Of a DNA stretch of 64,000 nt, positions 43,627-52,906 are shown piece after piece. Position numbers and translations under genes: made by a program. The notes under the pieces are model-generated. The model searched no databases, was not told where the DNA came from, and worked only from the letters and a program-made list of their open reading frames with translations. Origin of the DNA: an uncultured Paracoccaceae bacterium (GTDB lineage: Bacteria; Pseudomonadota; Alphaproteobacteria; Rhodobacterales; Rhodobacteraceae); the NCBI GenBank assembly GCA_947488175.1, contig CANKYO010000002.1:434001-498000 (forward strand), read 5' to 3'. How positions within the stretch are numbered: the stretch's first letter is position 1; each line of letters opens with the position of its first letter.

Positions 43627-45882
43627 ATGACACGTATTCCCTCCAAGTCCGAAATTCTGCAGTGGATTTCAGAGAACCCCACAAAGGCCGCCAAACGCGA
43701 TATCGCCAAGGCGTTCGGGATCAAGGGCGCGGCCCGCATCGACCTTAAGCGGTTGCTGAAAGAGTTGCAGGACGAGGGCAAGCTTGCCAAGCGCCGGTCA
43801 TCCTACCGCGATGCCGAAGATCTGCCCCCGGTCGCCGTGCTGGAGGTGCTGGCCCCCGATACCGATGGCGATCTGTTTGCCCGCCCGCTGGAATGGACGG
43901 GGCAAGGGCCAGAGCCGCGTGTGCTGATGATGCTGCGGTCGTCTGATCCCGCGCTGGGGGCCGGTGATCGTATTCTGGGTCGTCTGACTGTCGACAAGAC
44001 CGAAGATCATACCCACACCGCCCGCATGATCCGCCGGATCGGTACTAACCCGCTGCGTATCCTGGGCGTGTTTCGTGCCGGGTCTGAAGGCGGCCGTGTC
44101 CTGCCCATCGACAAGGGGGCCGACAGGCAATGGGTGGTGGCCGCCGGTGCCACGGGTGGGGCCAAGGATGGTGAGCTGGTCGAAGCGGAACAGGCCGGGC
44201 CGAAAGGTCGTCTGGGTCTGCCCAAGGCGCGAATCGTGGCCCGGTTGGGCGACCCGACAGAACCGCGCGCGGTGTCTTTGATTGCGATCCATCAGCATGG
44301 TATCCCCGACCATTTCCCTGATGAGGTTGTGGCCGAGGCGGATGCCGCCAAACCTGCCGGTCTGAAAGGACGCAAGGATCTGCGCGACATGCCGTTGATC
44401 ACGATTGATCCGTGGGATGCGCGCGATCATGATGATGCGTGCTTTGTCGAGGCGGACCCGGATCCGAAGAACGATGGCGGGTTCATCATCTGGGTCGCGA
44501 TTGCCGATGTGGCCCATTATGTGACGCCGGGGTCTGAACTGGACCGCGAGGCGCGCAAGCGGGGCAATTCGACCTATTTTCCGGATCGCGTGGTGCCGAT
44601 GTTGCCGGACCGTTTGTCGGGCGATCTGTGTTCGCTGCATGAAGGGGTGGAACGCGCCTGTCTGGCTGTCGCCATGCGCATCGACAGCAAGGGCCAGAAG
44701 ATCGGGCATGAATTTCATCGGGGTCTGATGAAGTCTGTCGCCTCGCTGAATTATCAGGAGGTGCAGGCGGGGATGGATGGGCGCCCCAATGACAAGGTGG
44801 CACCCCTGATGGATGAGATCATCCGTCCGCTTTTTGCCGCCTATGACGCATTGACCAAGGCCCGCGCCGCGCGGCAGCCGCTTGATCTGGACCTGCCTGA
44901 GCGCGAGATTGTGCTGGATGATAAGGGCAAGGTGACCTCGGTTCAATACAAGGAACGGCTGGATGCGCATCGGCTGATCGAGGAATTCATGGTGCTGGCG
45001 AATGTGGCCGCAGCCGAGACGCTGATTGCCAAAAAATCGCCGCTGCTGTTCCGGGTGCATGAGGAACCGAGCCCCGAAAAGCTGGATGCATTGCGCGAGG
45101 TGGCGCAGGCCTCTGGCCTTGTGCTGGCGAAGGGGCAGGTTTTGAAGACCGCGCATCTGAACAGGCTTCTGGCCGGGGCAGAAGGCACTGATCATGATGA
45201 GCTGATCAATATGGCCACGCTGCGGTCGATGACGCAGGCCTATTACAACCCTGAAAACTTTGGCCATTTCGGGCTGGCGCTGCGGGCCTATGCGCATTTC
45301 ACATCGCCCATTCGTCGTTATTCCGATCTGATCGCACATCGTGCGCTGATCGCCGCCCATGGCTGGGGCAAGGACGGGCTGAGCCCTTGGGATATCGAAC
45401 ATCTGGCCGATACCGCCAAGCAGATCAGCGATACCGAACGGCGCTCGATGACCGCCGAACGGGACACGACCGACCGCTATCTGGCAGCGTTTCTATCAGA
45501 CCGAATAGGGGCGGAACTGACCGGCCGGATCAGCGGGATCGCGAAGTTTGGCGTCTTCGTGAAGCTGGACGAAACCGGTGCTGATGCGATGATCCCGATC
45601 CGCACGCTTGGGGCGGAATATTTTCACTATGATCCCGAGAACCAGACATTGATGGGGTCTGAGAGCGGGATGGTCATCGGGCTGGGACAGCGGGTGACGG
45701 TCAAGCTGATCGAAGCGGCACCCGTCACCGGCGGGCTGATCGTTGATCTGATCAAGCTGGACGAAAAGGTCATGCCGCGCGGCCCGTCCAAAGGACGCGG
45801 CAAGCCGCCCCGGCGCAAGGTGGGATCAGCGAAAAAGAAAGCCGCCAAGACCGCGCGAAAGGTCAAACGCACGCGCAAATAG
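43627..45882 (+). CDS. rnr: Ribonuclease R
   Basis: 751 residues with an N-terminal winged-helix segment, cold-shock domains, the RNB catalytic domain (LITIDPWDARDHDDAC near residue 256, with the four metal-binding Asp) and an S1 domain (ISGIAKFGVFVKLDETGADAMIP near 636), ending with a very basic Lys/Arg-rich tail (from about 715). It degrades structured RNA 3' to 5'. Length and domain order are normal. Confidence 0.95.
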   Translation: MTRIPSKSEILQWISENPTKAAKRDIAKAFGIKGAARIDLKRLLKELQDEGKLAKRRSSYRDAEDLPPVAVLEVLAPDTDGDLFARPLEWTGQGPEPRVLMMLRSSDPALGAGDRILGRLTVDKTEDHTHTARMIRRIGTNPLRILGVFRAGSEGGRVLPIDKGADRQWVVAAGATGGAKDGELVEAEQAGPKGRLGLPKARIVARLGDPTEPRAVSLIAIHQHGIPDHFPDEVVAEADAAKPAGLKGRKDLRDMPLITIDPWDARDHDDACFVEADPDPKNDGGFIIWVAIADVAHYVTPGSELDREARKRGNSTYFPDRVVPMLPDRLSGDLCSLHEGVERACLAVAMRIDSKGQKIGHEFHRGLMKSVASLNYQEVQAGMDGRPNDKVAPLMDEIIRPLFAAYDALTKARAARQPLDLDLPEREIVLDDKGKVTSVQYKERLDAHRLIEEFMVLANVAAAETLIAKKSPLLFRVHEEPSPEKLDALREVAQASGLVLAKGQVLKTAHLNRLLAGAEGTDHDELINMATLRSMTQAYYNPENFGHFGLALRAYAHFTSPIRRYSDLIAHRALIAAHGWGKDGLSPWDIEHLADTAKQISDTERRSMTAERDTTDRYLAAFLSDRIGAELTGRISGIAKFGVFVKLDETGADAMIPIRTLGAEYFHYDPENQTLMGSESGMVIGLGQRVTVKLIEAAPVTGGLIVDLIKLDEKVMPRGPSKGRGKPPRRKVGSAKKKAAKTARKVKRTRK

Positions 45883-46065
45883 GACTGACCCGGCTGAGGT
45901 CGCAACAATCATCACCCACAAAAGCCATTGTAATCGTTTCTTAACTTTGCGGCACCAAACCGATCCCAGCATCGCAATAAATGTCCAATTTCGCGCCATG
46001 TCTGACACGATCTGGCCGCAATGCAGGGGAAAACTGCCGATGACGACAGGATCGGAGTTGCTGCC

Positions 46066-46299
46066 ATGAACGCCCATATCGGTTTCAAGACCCAAGACCA
46101 GGCCACCCAGCGCAAGATGGTGGTCCGCCATATGCTGAACCGGCAGGCTGATCTGTCCTGGATGGATGCGGTGGGCGGCTGTGACGATTGCAGCACCGTG
46201 CCCTTTGATGCCACCGCCGCCGGACGCACCCGTCGTCTGGAGTTGGAGGATGATCGTCTGGTGATGCGTGACACCAGCTATGGCTCCATCCTGGGCTGA
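46066..46299 (+). CDS. Small hypothetical protein
   Basis: 77 residues from the ATG at 46066, with GGAG 8 bases upstream. It holds the patterns MLNRQADLSWMDAV, a Cys pair (GGCDDCSTV) and ELEDDRLVMRD near the end. I do not recognise a family. It ends directly at the stop of the converging DUF1801 gene. Confidence 0.55.
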   Translation: MNAHIGFKTQDQATQRKMVVRHMLNRQADLSWMDAVGGCDDCSTVPFDATAAGRTRRLELEDDRLVMRDTSYGSILG

Positions 46300-46704
46300 C
46301 TACCGGTTCAAGTGATAGGTCAGCCCGTGATAGATCAAAAGCCGTAGCCTGTCGGGCACGATATCGTCGGCTTGCTGAAAGACAACCGCCCGGTTCCCTT
46401 CGATCCGGTCACTGCCCGGAAAGGTTGCCGCATAGGTGCTGATTATATCAGTCGCGCAATGGGCGTAAAGCGCGCAGCCCCCTTGTTTGGGCATCCCGAT
46501 CCGCAGGGTGGACCCTGATTGCGTCTCTGACGTCAGGTAGGATGGCTGCCCCCATTTCAGCGTTTCTTCGATCTGCCCGACCTGTGGCGTGTCCCAGGCC
46601 ACGCTGAAAATCAGATCGCGCAGCTGCAGTGCTGTTTCCCGCGGCGCGGGCGGGAACGCGTCAAAGGCGGCCGCAACCGCTGGGTCATCGAAGGGACGTA
46701 TCAT
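46300..46704 (-). CDS. DUF1801 family protein
   Basis: 134 residues. DUF1801 features are the central EETLKWGQPSYLT and a strand-rich core around GSTLRIGMPKQGGCALYAH. The family (YdhG-like) is of unknown function, with an iron-chaperone-like fold. Its ATG overlaps the stop of the GST gene upstream, so they form one transcript. Confidence 0.85.
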   Translation of the reverse strand: MIRPFDDPAVAAAFDAFPPAPRETALQLRDLIFSVAWDTPQVGQIEETLKWGQPSYLTSETQSGSTLRIGMPKQGGCALYAHCATDIISTYAATFPGSDRIEGNRAVVFQQADDIVPDRLRLLIYHGLTYHLNR

Positions 46705-47393
46705 GTCACGGCCATCTTTTCGCTAACACGGGTCGCATAATCGGCCAGAACCGGATCATTCACCACCCGTTGGTTCAGTTTGGTCGGAAGTGGTGTGGCC
46801 ATGGCCGCACCCAGCATCGCTGCGACGGTATAATCCGGCAGGCTGATCTGATCGCCCATCAGGTAGGGGCGGCCATCGAGTTGGGCGGCGATTGCTGTCA
46901 GATCGCCCTCGATCCGGTCCAGCCGTTCATCCGGGCTGAACCGCCCCAGCCCTTGGGCATGCATCCCTTTCAGCGTCGCCTTGCGGATGCTGTTTGTGAT
47001 CGGGCGGCGCAGTAACGCGGGAATATCGGCGAAATAGTTTTCGCGGATGATCGGCCAGACCTCTTCATTGCCCCAGCGGTCGAGGACGATGTGGAAATAC
47101 ATATGCTCCTCGGCCATGCGGATCAGGGCGTGGCCGGTGACCCGGTCAACGGCTTTGCCCCAGAAATCCGCCCCCTGTTTTTCCAGATAGGTCTGGATGT
47201 TGTGGCTGTCGGCGATCAGCCCGTGCGGTGTGCGGATGGCTGGCAGTTTGGCGTAGGGCATCTTGCGTGGGTCGTTGCTGTCTTCGCGCTGCCACTCGAC
47301 GCCGGCGGCCTGCAAGAGCCACATCGCCTTGACGCAAAAGGGGCTGAAGCTGGGTTGGCCGAAGCCGGACCTGTAGGTGATGAGGGTGATCAT
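46701..47393 (-). CDS. Glutathione S-transferase family protein
   Basis: 230 residues. The N-terminal thioredoxin fold contains the short-chain motif GFGQPSFSPFCVKAM (with Cys in SPFC), KLPAIRTPHGLIADS and an all-alpha C-terminal part. It should conjugate or reduce substrates with glutathione. It is transcribed away from the YafY-type regulator gene with an inverted repeat between them, a common regulator-target arrangement, and is followed by the DUF1801 gene in the same operon. Confidence 0.88.
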   Translation of the reverse strand: MITLITYRSGFGQPSFSPFCVKAMWLLQAAGVEWQREDSNDPRKMPYAKLPAIRTPHGLIADSHNIQTYLEKQGADFWGKAVDRVTGHALIRMAEEHMYFHIVLDRWGNEEVWPIIRENYFADIPALLRRPITNSIRKATLKGMHAQGLGRFSPDERLDRIEGDLTAIAAQLDGRPYLMGDQISLPDYTVAAMLGAAMATPLPTKLNQRVVNDPVLADYATRVSEKMAVT

Positions 47394-47432
47394 TGTACTC
47401 TCCTGTGCGTTTGAGAGGTTTATGCCGGAAGG

Positions 47433-47453
47433 TGCTGACAGTTTCTGGCAGCA
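47433..47453. promoter_or_regulatory. Inverted repeat between the GST and YafY genes
   Basis: TGCTGACAG, three T, CTGGCAGCA: nine-base arms with one mismatch, in the divergent promoter region, 16 bases before the YafY ATG. It is the best candidate for the regulator's binding site. Confidence 0.5.
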
Positions 47454-47469
47454 ATGTTATGGTGGTTGC

Positions 47470-48204
47470 ATGTCACGCACCGCCCGCCTGTTTCAGCTGA
47501 TGCAATCCCTGCGCCGCCATGCCCCGCCGGTCACGGCAAGGCAGTTGGCGGATGATACGGGCGTGTCGCTGCGCACGCTGTACCGTGATATCGAGGCATT
47601 GCGCGGGCTAGGGGCGATCATCGATGGCACCGCCGGATATGGCTATGCCCTGACCGAAGATGCCGCCCTGCCCCCGATGATGTTCGATGATGAAGAGATC
47701 GAGGCGATTGTGCTGGGGTTGCGCGAGGTGCAGGCGGTGGCCGACCCTGATCTGGCGCAGGCTGCCCAGAATGCTGTGGCAAAGCTGCAGGCCCGTCTGC
47801 CCAGCGCGCAGGCGCATCGGCTGCAATATGCGGTATTGCACGCAGACCGGATTGTGCGCCCGCCCTTGCCGACCGTCGATGTGCGGGCCTTACGGCGAGC
47901 GACATGGGATGAGCGGACAATCGAGATTGATTATATTGACGCCATCGGTGCCGCGACCAAACGCCGGGTCGATCCGCTGAGCATCGTTTTCCTGAAAGAG
48001 ACACATAACCTGATCGCCTGGTGTCATTTACGGCAGGCCTATCGCAATTTCAGGCTGGACCGGATGCAGAACCTGACCGTGACAGAGGCCAGTTTCCGGC
48101 CCCGCCGGGTGCCGATGCTGCGCGAGGCGATTGAGGTTTTGTCGAACTGCTGGCCCGAACCCAGCGTGATGGTTCCGAAAAAGCACGTGATGGCGGAGAG
48201 TTGA
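47470..48204 (+). CDS. YafY-family HTH/WYL transcriptional regulator
   Basis: 244 residues from the ATG at 47470. The N terminus is a DeoR-like winged helix (RLFQLMQSLRRHAPPVTARQLADD, then SLRTLYRDIEALRG) and the rest a WYL-type ligand domain (RRVDPLSIVFLKETHNLIAWCHLR near 172-195) with a short C-terminal extension. Regulators of this group usually repress a divergent neighbour, here the GST gene. The signal is unknown. Confidence 0.88.
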   Translation: MSRTARLFQLMQSLRRHAPPVTARQLADDTGVSLRTLYRDIEALRGLGAIIDGTAGYGYALTEDAALPPMMFDDEEIEAIVLGLREVQAVADPDLAQAAQNAVAKLQARLPSAQAHRLQYAVLHADRIVRPPLPTVDVRALRRATWDERTIEIDYIDAIGAATKRRVDPLSIVFLKETHNLIAWCHLRQAYRNFRLDRMQNLTVTEASFRPRRVPMLREAIEVLSNCWPEPSVMVPKKHVMAES

Positions 48205-48263
48205 TTTCGCTTGGTCCACCTTTGCGCTAAGTAAGTGCAAAAATAACAGGTGGAGGTTCGGAC

Positions 48264-49442
48264 ATGGATCGCAGGCAGTTCATCGCAACAGGTATTTCAG
48301 CGGCAGCACTGGGCAGCACGGCGCAGGCGCAGGCGAGCGGTTTTGGCAACTGGATCGCCGGGTTCCGGTCCCGCGCGCGGGCGGCGGGTATTTCGGACCG
48401 CACGTTCGATGCGGCCTTTGCCGGGGTGCAGTACCTGCCCGACAGTATCCGCCGCGACCGTAATCAGGCCGAATTTGTCAAACCGCTGGGTGAATACATG
48501 GCCACGGCCGCATCCGATGCGCGGGTGACGAACGGGCGTGCGATGGTGCGCCAATATGCCAATGTGCTGGCCCGGATCGAGGCGACCTATCAGGTTGAAC
48601 CCCATGTCGTTGTCGCCGTCTGGGGGATGGAAACGAATTACGGCCAGCGGCGCGGTGATGTGCCCCTGATCTCGACCCTGGCGACGCTGGCTTATGACGG
48701 GCGGCGGGGCCGGTTTTTCGAAGAGCAGCTGATTGCGGCGCTACGCATCCTGCAGCGTGGTGATGTGGCCCCGCGCAACATGACCGGATCATGGGCGGGA
48801 GCGATGGGCCATACCCAGTTCATCCCGACATCCTATCAGGCTTATGCGGTCGATTTCACCGGTGATGGCCGCCGCGATATCTGGGCGGACGATCCCAGTG
48901 ATGCGCTGGCCTCCACCGCCGCCTATTTCCGCCGCTTCAACTGGCGTCGTGGCCAGCCCTGGGGGGTTGAAGTGCTGTTGCCGCGCGGCTTTGACTTTGG
49001 CCAGACATCGCGCCGATCGCCCGCCGCCTGGGCGCAGCTTGGCGTGCGCGGTGTCGATGGCAACGCGGTGCCCAATTATGGTGAGGCGTCGCTGATCATG
49101 CCCACAGGCGCGGGTGGTCCTGCCTTTCTGATCTTCGCAAATTACACCACGATTTCCCGTTATAATAACGCGCAGGCCTATATCATTGGCGTCGGGCATC
49201 TGGGCGACCGTATTCGCGGTATGGGGCCGCTGCGTACCCAGTGGCCTGCGGGTGAGCGCGGATTGACCCGCGCCGAGCGGCGCGAGTTGCAGCAGCGGCT
49301 GACCAATGCGGGGTTTTCCACCGGGGGTGTCGATGGGCGGATCGGGCCAAATTCCATGGCCGCGATCCGGGCGTATCAGCGCAATCAGGGCCTGCCTGCG
49401 GATGGATATGCCTCGCTGCGCCTATTGCAACGGCTGCGGTGA
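48264..49442 (+). CDS. Lytic murein transglycosylase MltB family
   Basis: 392 residues with a twin-arginine-like N terminus (MDRRQFIATG) and a signal-cleavage region near residue 22. The MltB-type catalytic Glu lies in VWGMETNYG (about 118), followed by GSWAGAMGHTQFIPTSY. A C-terminal peptidoglycan-binding module (GLTRAERRELQQRL ... IRAYQRNQGLPADGYASLRLL) closes the protein. It should cleave glycan strands of the cell wall in the periplasm. The ribosome site is GGAGG. Confidence 0.88.
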   Translation: MDRRQFIATGISAAALGSTAQAQASGFGNWIAGFRSRARAAGISDRTFDAAFAGVQYLPDSIRRDRNQAEFVKPLGEYMATAASDARVTNGRAMVRQYANVLARIEATYQVEPHVVVAVWGMETNYGQRRGDVPLISTLATLAYDGRRGRFFEEQLIAALRILQRGDVAPRNMTGSWAGAMGHTQFIPTSYQAYAVDFTGDGRRDIWADDPSDALASTAAYFRRFNWRRGQPWGVEVLLPRGFDFGQTSRRSPAAWAQLGVRGVDGNAVPNYGEASLIMPTGAGGPAFLIFANYTTISRYNNAQAYIIGVGHLGDRIRGMGPLRTQWPAGERGLTRAERRELQQRLTNAGFSTGGVDGRIGPNSMAAIRAYQRNQGLPADGYASLRLLQRLR

Positions 49443-49907
49443 ACAGGCCCCCCCCTGCATGCAGGATGTGAGCATATCGAGCGTGGCCTGATCGGGTTCT
49501 TCAAAGATCATGCCGCCGCAGGGCCCGGCCTGCATGGTCACGGGCGGATCGTCGGCGCGCACAAAGTAGATGGCATCGACCCCGCTGCGGGCGGAGCCGC
49601 ACCATGGCCCCGCACAGCCAACCTGAAGTGTCACGGGGCTGATATAGTCGGAGGTAAAGCCCTGCAGTGTCAGCCCCTTGCCGGTGAACTGGGCCGGGAT
49701 CGGGTCAGGGTCGCGGATGTTATCGTTGGACACGCCGGCGGGCAGCGCGCTTTCGTCGAATGTCATCTGCCCATAAAGGACAAAATAGCCTTCGGGGGCT
49801 GCTGCGACACGCTGGAACGTCTCAATCGGGTCGGGGCGCAGGCAGCTGAGGGCGGTGGCTTGTGTGGCAAGCGCGGTCAGGCCGAGGGCCAGAAAGACGG
49901 ATTTCAT
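49422..49907 (-). CDS. Hypothetical exported protein
   Basis: 161 residues from the ATG at 49907 (AGGAGC upstream), with a signal peptide ending near residue 19 (TQATALSC). The mature protein has several Cys (LSCLRPDP, GCAGPWCGS, GPCGGMIF) and a possible C-terminal Cys pair, which suggests disulfide bonds in the periplasm. No family is recognised. Its 3' end overlaps the MltB gene end by 21 bases on the opposite strand. Confidence 0.65.
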   Translation of the reverse strand: MKSVFLALGLTALATQATALSCLRPDPIETFQRVAAAPEGYFVLYGQMTFDESALPAGVSNDNIRDPDPIPAQFTGKGLTLQGFTSDYISPVTLQVGCAGPWCGSARSGVDAIYFVRADDPPVTMQAGPCGGMIFEEPDQATLDMLTSCMQGGACSPQPLQ

Positions 49908-50147
49908 CGATATTGCTCCTGTCTGGTGCATTGGTTTGCATCTTATAGGGATAAGACGTTTCTGCAGCACCGAACCTTTGAATAGACCGTCATTTTTGTC
50001 GATTATTTCAACGGTTGGCAGGTTTGGCCCCGCGCGCAGGATCGGATGATGTCAAATGTGGCGGCGACGGATTGTGAAATGCGCCGCCATCACATCGGTA
50101 GGTATGGATCAGTGCTTAGGGCCGCAGGTCAGGGCCAGAGACACCTA

Positions 50148-50630
50148 TCAGAGCTTATCGTCGAACTCTGCCAGTACCTGTTCATAGACAGCCCGCTTGA
50201 AGGGGACGATTGCGTCGGGCAGTTCGGTCTTGGGCAGCCATTTCCATGCCGAAAACTCCGGATGTTTGGTCTGCAGGTTGATCTGATCATCTGCCCCATG
50301 GAAGCGCATCAGGAACCATTTCTGTTCCTGCCCCCGATACCGCCCCTTCCAGATGTTCGGCACCAGCTCATGCGGGACATCATACCGGATCAGTCCTGCG
50401 GTTTCGCTTTCAATGGTAACAAGGTTGGGAGTGATGCCCGTTTCTTCTTCCAATTCGCGCAGTGCTGCATCAAGCGTCTTTTCCCCTTTGTCGACGCCGC
50501 CCTGCGGCATCTGCCAGGCCGCCTGTTCGCGGTCGATCCGCTGCCCGACAAAGACATGCCCGCGGGTATTGGCGAGCATGACGCCCACGCAGGGGCGATA
50601 GGGAAGCTGTTCGATTTCTTCGGGTGTCAT
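50148..50630 (-). CDS. rppH: RNA pyrophosphohydrolase RppH
   Basis: 160 residues, the usual size, from the ATG at 50630 with AAGG upstream; an ATG seven codons earlier (50651) is also possible. The Nudix box reads [20 protein letters not shown] followed by TGI, and the start [11 protein letters not shown] and [11 protein letters not shown] are RppH signatures. RppH removes pyrophosphate from mRNA 5' ends, starting decay. The L,D-transpeptidase gene lies upstream on the same strand. Confidence 0.93.
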   Translation of the reverse strand: MTPEEIEQLPYRPCVGVMLANTRGHVFVGQRIDREQAAWQMPQGGVDKGEKTLDAALRELEEETGITPNLVTIESETAGLIRYDVPHELVPNIWKGRYRGQEQKWFLMRFHGADDQINLQTKHPEFSAWKWLPKTELPDAIVPFKRAVYEQVLAEFDDKL

Positions 50631-50701
50631 AAATGGACCTTGGTGTTTCATCTTTGAATGCCTCTGCGTTGACTGAGGCAAGAATATCCGCGCGCGAATG
50701 G

Positions 50702-51196
50702 TTATCGGATAACAAGCCGCGTTTCGTATCTGATGCGGGCGGCGATCCACAAAAGATCGGTGCGCGACACGGCCACGCAGCCTGCGGTTGGCCGCCCCGG
50801 ACCGCGCCATTGATGCATGAAAATCGCAGAGCCGCGCCCCTTGACCGCGTAAGGCCAGTTCCAGTCCGTCAGAATGATCACATCATACATCGGGTCGGCG
50901 CGCCGCAGCGTTTCCGCCCTGTATTTGTGGGGTTTTTTCACCATCAGGTTGTAGTCCGGGTCGCGGATATCGTCGGACCAAAGGTCGCCGGGGCGGATCG
51001 GCAAGGCCCAGTCGGCGGGTTTTTTCAGCCGGTCGGGCCGGTAGAGCATCCCCACGATCCGGTGGGTGCCGTGAGGGGTTGCACCATCCCCTTCGGCCTT
51101 GCGGGTGGTGACCCCACCCCGCCCGATGGTCCGGGCGAAGGTCCGGTTCAGGAACCGCAGGTGCGTTGGGGTGACGACAAGATCGGTGGATTTCAT
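50702..51196 (-). CDS. L,D-transpeptidase (YkuD domain) family protein
   Basis: 164 residues with the YkuD-type catalytic segment: [17 protein letters not shown] (His about 128, Cys about 139) near the C-terminal end. There is no obvious signal peptide or peptidoglycan-binding domain, which is common in the compact members. It would form 3-3 cross-links or attach proteins to peptidoglycan if exported. It is upstream of rppH on the same strand. Confidence 0.8.
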   Translation of the reverse strand: MKSTDLVVTPTHLRFLNRTFARTIGRGGVTTRKAEGDGATPHGTHRIVGMLYRPDRLKKPADWALPIRPGDLWSDDIRDPDYNLMVKKPHKYRAETLRRADPMYDVIILTDWNWPYAVKGRGSAIFMHQWRGPGRPTAGCVAVSRTDLLWIAARIRYETRLVIR

Positions 51197-51341
51197 GGGG
51201 TCAAATAAACCATAGTTTATAACGTATACGCGAATCGTTTGTGGGTTTCCAAAGGGTTATCGCGGATGCCCCTTTGGTGACAGCAGCATTGTGAACATGT
51301 CTTTGTTCATGTTATGTTCCAGTAAATGAATGGAGGCGCGC

Positions 51342-51893
51342 ATGGCGATTGGCAAGAAACTGAATGGCACACTGACAGACTTTATCAAGCGCCAGCATCT
51401 GTTCTTTGTGGCGACCGCTGCGGCTAGTGGCCGGGTGAATGTGTCACCCAAGGGTATGGATTCGCTGCGTGTGATGGATGACACCCGCATCGTCTGGCTG
51501 AACCTGACCGGCAGCGGCAATGAAACCGCCGCCCATCTGCGCGATATCAACCGGATGACCCTGATGTTTTGTGCGTTTGAGGGCGATGCGCTGATCCTGC
51601 GTGTTTATGGAACAGCCACGGTGTTGCATCCGCATGATACCGGCTGGGATGAGGCTGTCGCACAGTTCCCGCCCATGGCAGGCAGCCGCCAGATTTTCGA
51701 TATGACGATTGATATGGTGCAGACATCCTGCGGTACAGGCGTGCCGCTGATGGTTTTTGAAAAACAACGCGGGCCCGAGGAATTGCTGCCCTATTACGCC
51801 GATATGGGCGAGGATGGCGTGCGTGATTACTGGCGGCGCAAGAATGTCGAGAGCATTGATGGTGCCGAAACCGGGATTTTTGGCGATCCCTGA
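51342..51893 (+). CDS. Pyridoxamine-phosphate-oxidase-like (split-barrel flavin) protein
   Basis: 183 residues from the ATG at 51342, chosen because GGAGG lies just before it. The fold is recognised from LFFVATAAASGRVNVSPKGMDSLRV, TGSGNETAAHL and FEGDALILRVYGTA. Members bind FMN or haem; the substrate is not readable. Its upstream region has a 6-base inverted repeat (AACATG/CATGTT around 51294-51313). Confidence 0.8.
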   Translation: MAIGKKLNGTLTDFIKRQHLFFVATAAASGRVNVSPKGMDSLRVMDDTRIVWLNLTGSGNETAAHLRDINRMTLMFCAFEGDALILRVYGTATVLHPHDTGWDEAVAQFPPMAGSRQIFDMTIDMVQTSCGTGVPLMVFEKQRGPEELLPYYADMGEDGVRDYWRRKNVESIDGAETGIFGDP

Positions 51894-51946
51894 TGGGCTT
51901 TTGTCGCCCGCTATGACCCTTTATGTCATTGAAGAGGGGGCACCGG

Positions 51947-52906
51947 ATGCGCACAGTGACATATCATGAATATGGCGGGCCAGAGCGGTTGAGCCTTGTG
52001 GACTTGCCGGTACCGGAACCACGAAAGGCCGAGATTCGGGTGAAGGTGCTGGCCTGTGGCATCAACCTGTCGGACTGGGAAAACCTGACCGGTTCACCGC
52101 TTTATGCCCGATTGGGCGGTTTGTTTCGCCCAGGTCGCCCGATTCTGGGGTCTGACATTGTGGGCGAGATTGTTGCGCTGGGCGAAGGGGTTACCGGTTG
52201 GGCCGTGGGCGACCGGGTCTGGGCCGAGGTGGTAATGCGCGGGGGTGGGTTTGCACAGGAATGTACGCTGCCCGTAAACCGTCTGGCCCGTGTGCCGGAG
52301 GATTTGGACAATGTGACTGCCGCCGCCCTGCCCCAGCCGGGCAGCATCGCTTTAGCTGGAACAAAAGGCGTGAAAGCAGGGCAGAAGGTGCTGATCAACG
52401 GGGCCGGTGGCGCATCCGGCCCACTGGCTATTCAACTGGCCAAGGAAGCTGGCGCCCATGTCACGGGTGTTGATCATGCGGGCAAGGCCGCGTTCATGCA
52501 GGCGCGCGGCGCGGACAGGGTGATTGACTATCGCAGCACCGATTTTGCGGATGAAGATGTGCAATACGACCTGATCCTTGATCTGGTCGGGACCCGCCCG
52601 ATGCGTCGGATTGCCCCGGTACTGGCCCCCGGTGGCCGTTACCGGCTGATCGGCGGGACGATGCGGGCGCTGTTTTCGGCATTGTTCGTGGGCTTTGCGC
52701 GCGGAGTGATGAGCGGGAAAAAGATCGGTGTGGGCGCTGCCGAAGGCAACCCCGCAACATTGGATCGCATCGGTGCGCTGGCCATGGAAGGCAAGCTGAC
52801 ACCGGAGATTGCGGGAACGTTGGGATTGGACGGTGTGCCAGAGGCGCTGGCGCAGGTCGGCGCGGGTGCGGCGGCAGGCAAGCTGGTGGTCTTGCCGAAC
52901 GGCTAA
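51947..52906 (+). CDS. Zinc-type alcohol dehydrogenase/quinone oxidoreductase
   Basis: 319 residues, MDR family: N-terminal GroES-like domain ([26 protein letters not shown]) and a Rossmann domain with [27 protein letters not shown]. The catalytic zinc cysteines of alcohol dehydrogenases are missing, so it belongs to the NADPH:quinone-reductase/enoyl-reductase type. Substrate unknown. The stop overlaps the ribA stop by four bases (converging genes). Confidence 0.85.
   Translation: MRTVTYHEYGGPERLSLVDLPVPEPRKAEIRVKVLACGINLSDWENLTGSPLYARLGGLFRPGRPILGSDIVGEIVALGEGVTGWAVGDRVWAEVVMRGGGFAQECTLPVNRLARVPEDLDNVTAAALPQPGSIALAGTKGVKAGQKVLINGAGGASGPLAIQLAKEAGAHVTGVDHAGKAAFMQARGADRVIDYRSTDFADEDVQYDLILDLVGTRPMRRIAPVLAPGGRYRLIGGTMRALFSALFVGFARGVMSGKKIGVGAAEGNPATLDRIGALAMEGKLTPEIAGTLGLDGVPEALAQVGAGAAAGKLVVLPNG

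Noticed and set aside
43798-45402. Long open frame on the minus strand inside rnr (534 codons)
   Set aside because: It is a GC-rich antisense shadow of the RNase R frame, with no ribosome site and no family features.
51249-51277. 8-bp stem-loop (CCAAAGGG/CCCTTTGG) in the shared upstream region of two divergent genes
   Set aside because: No T-run, no second copy and no consistent position relative to a start; left as an unexplained inverted repeat.
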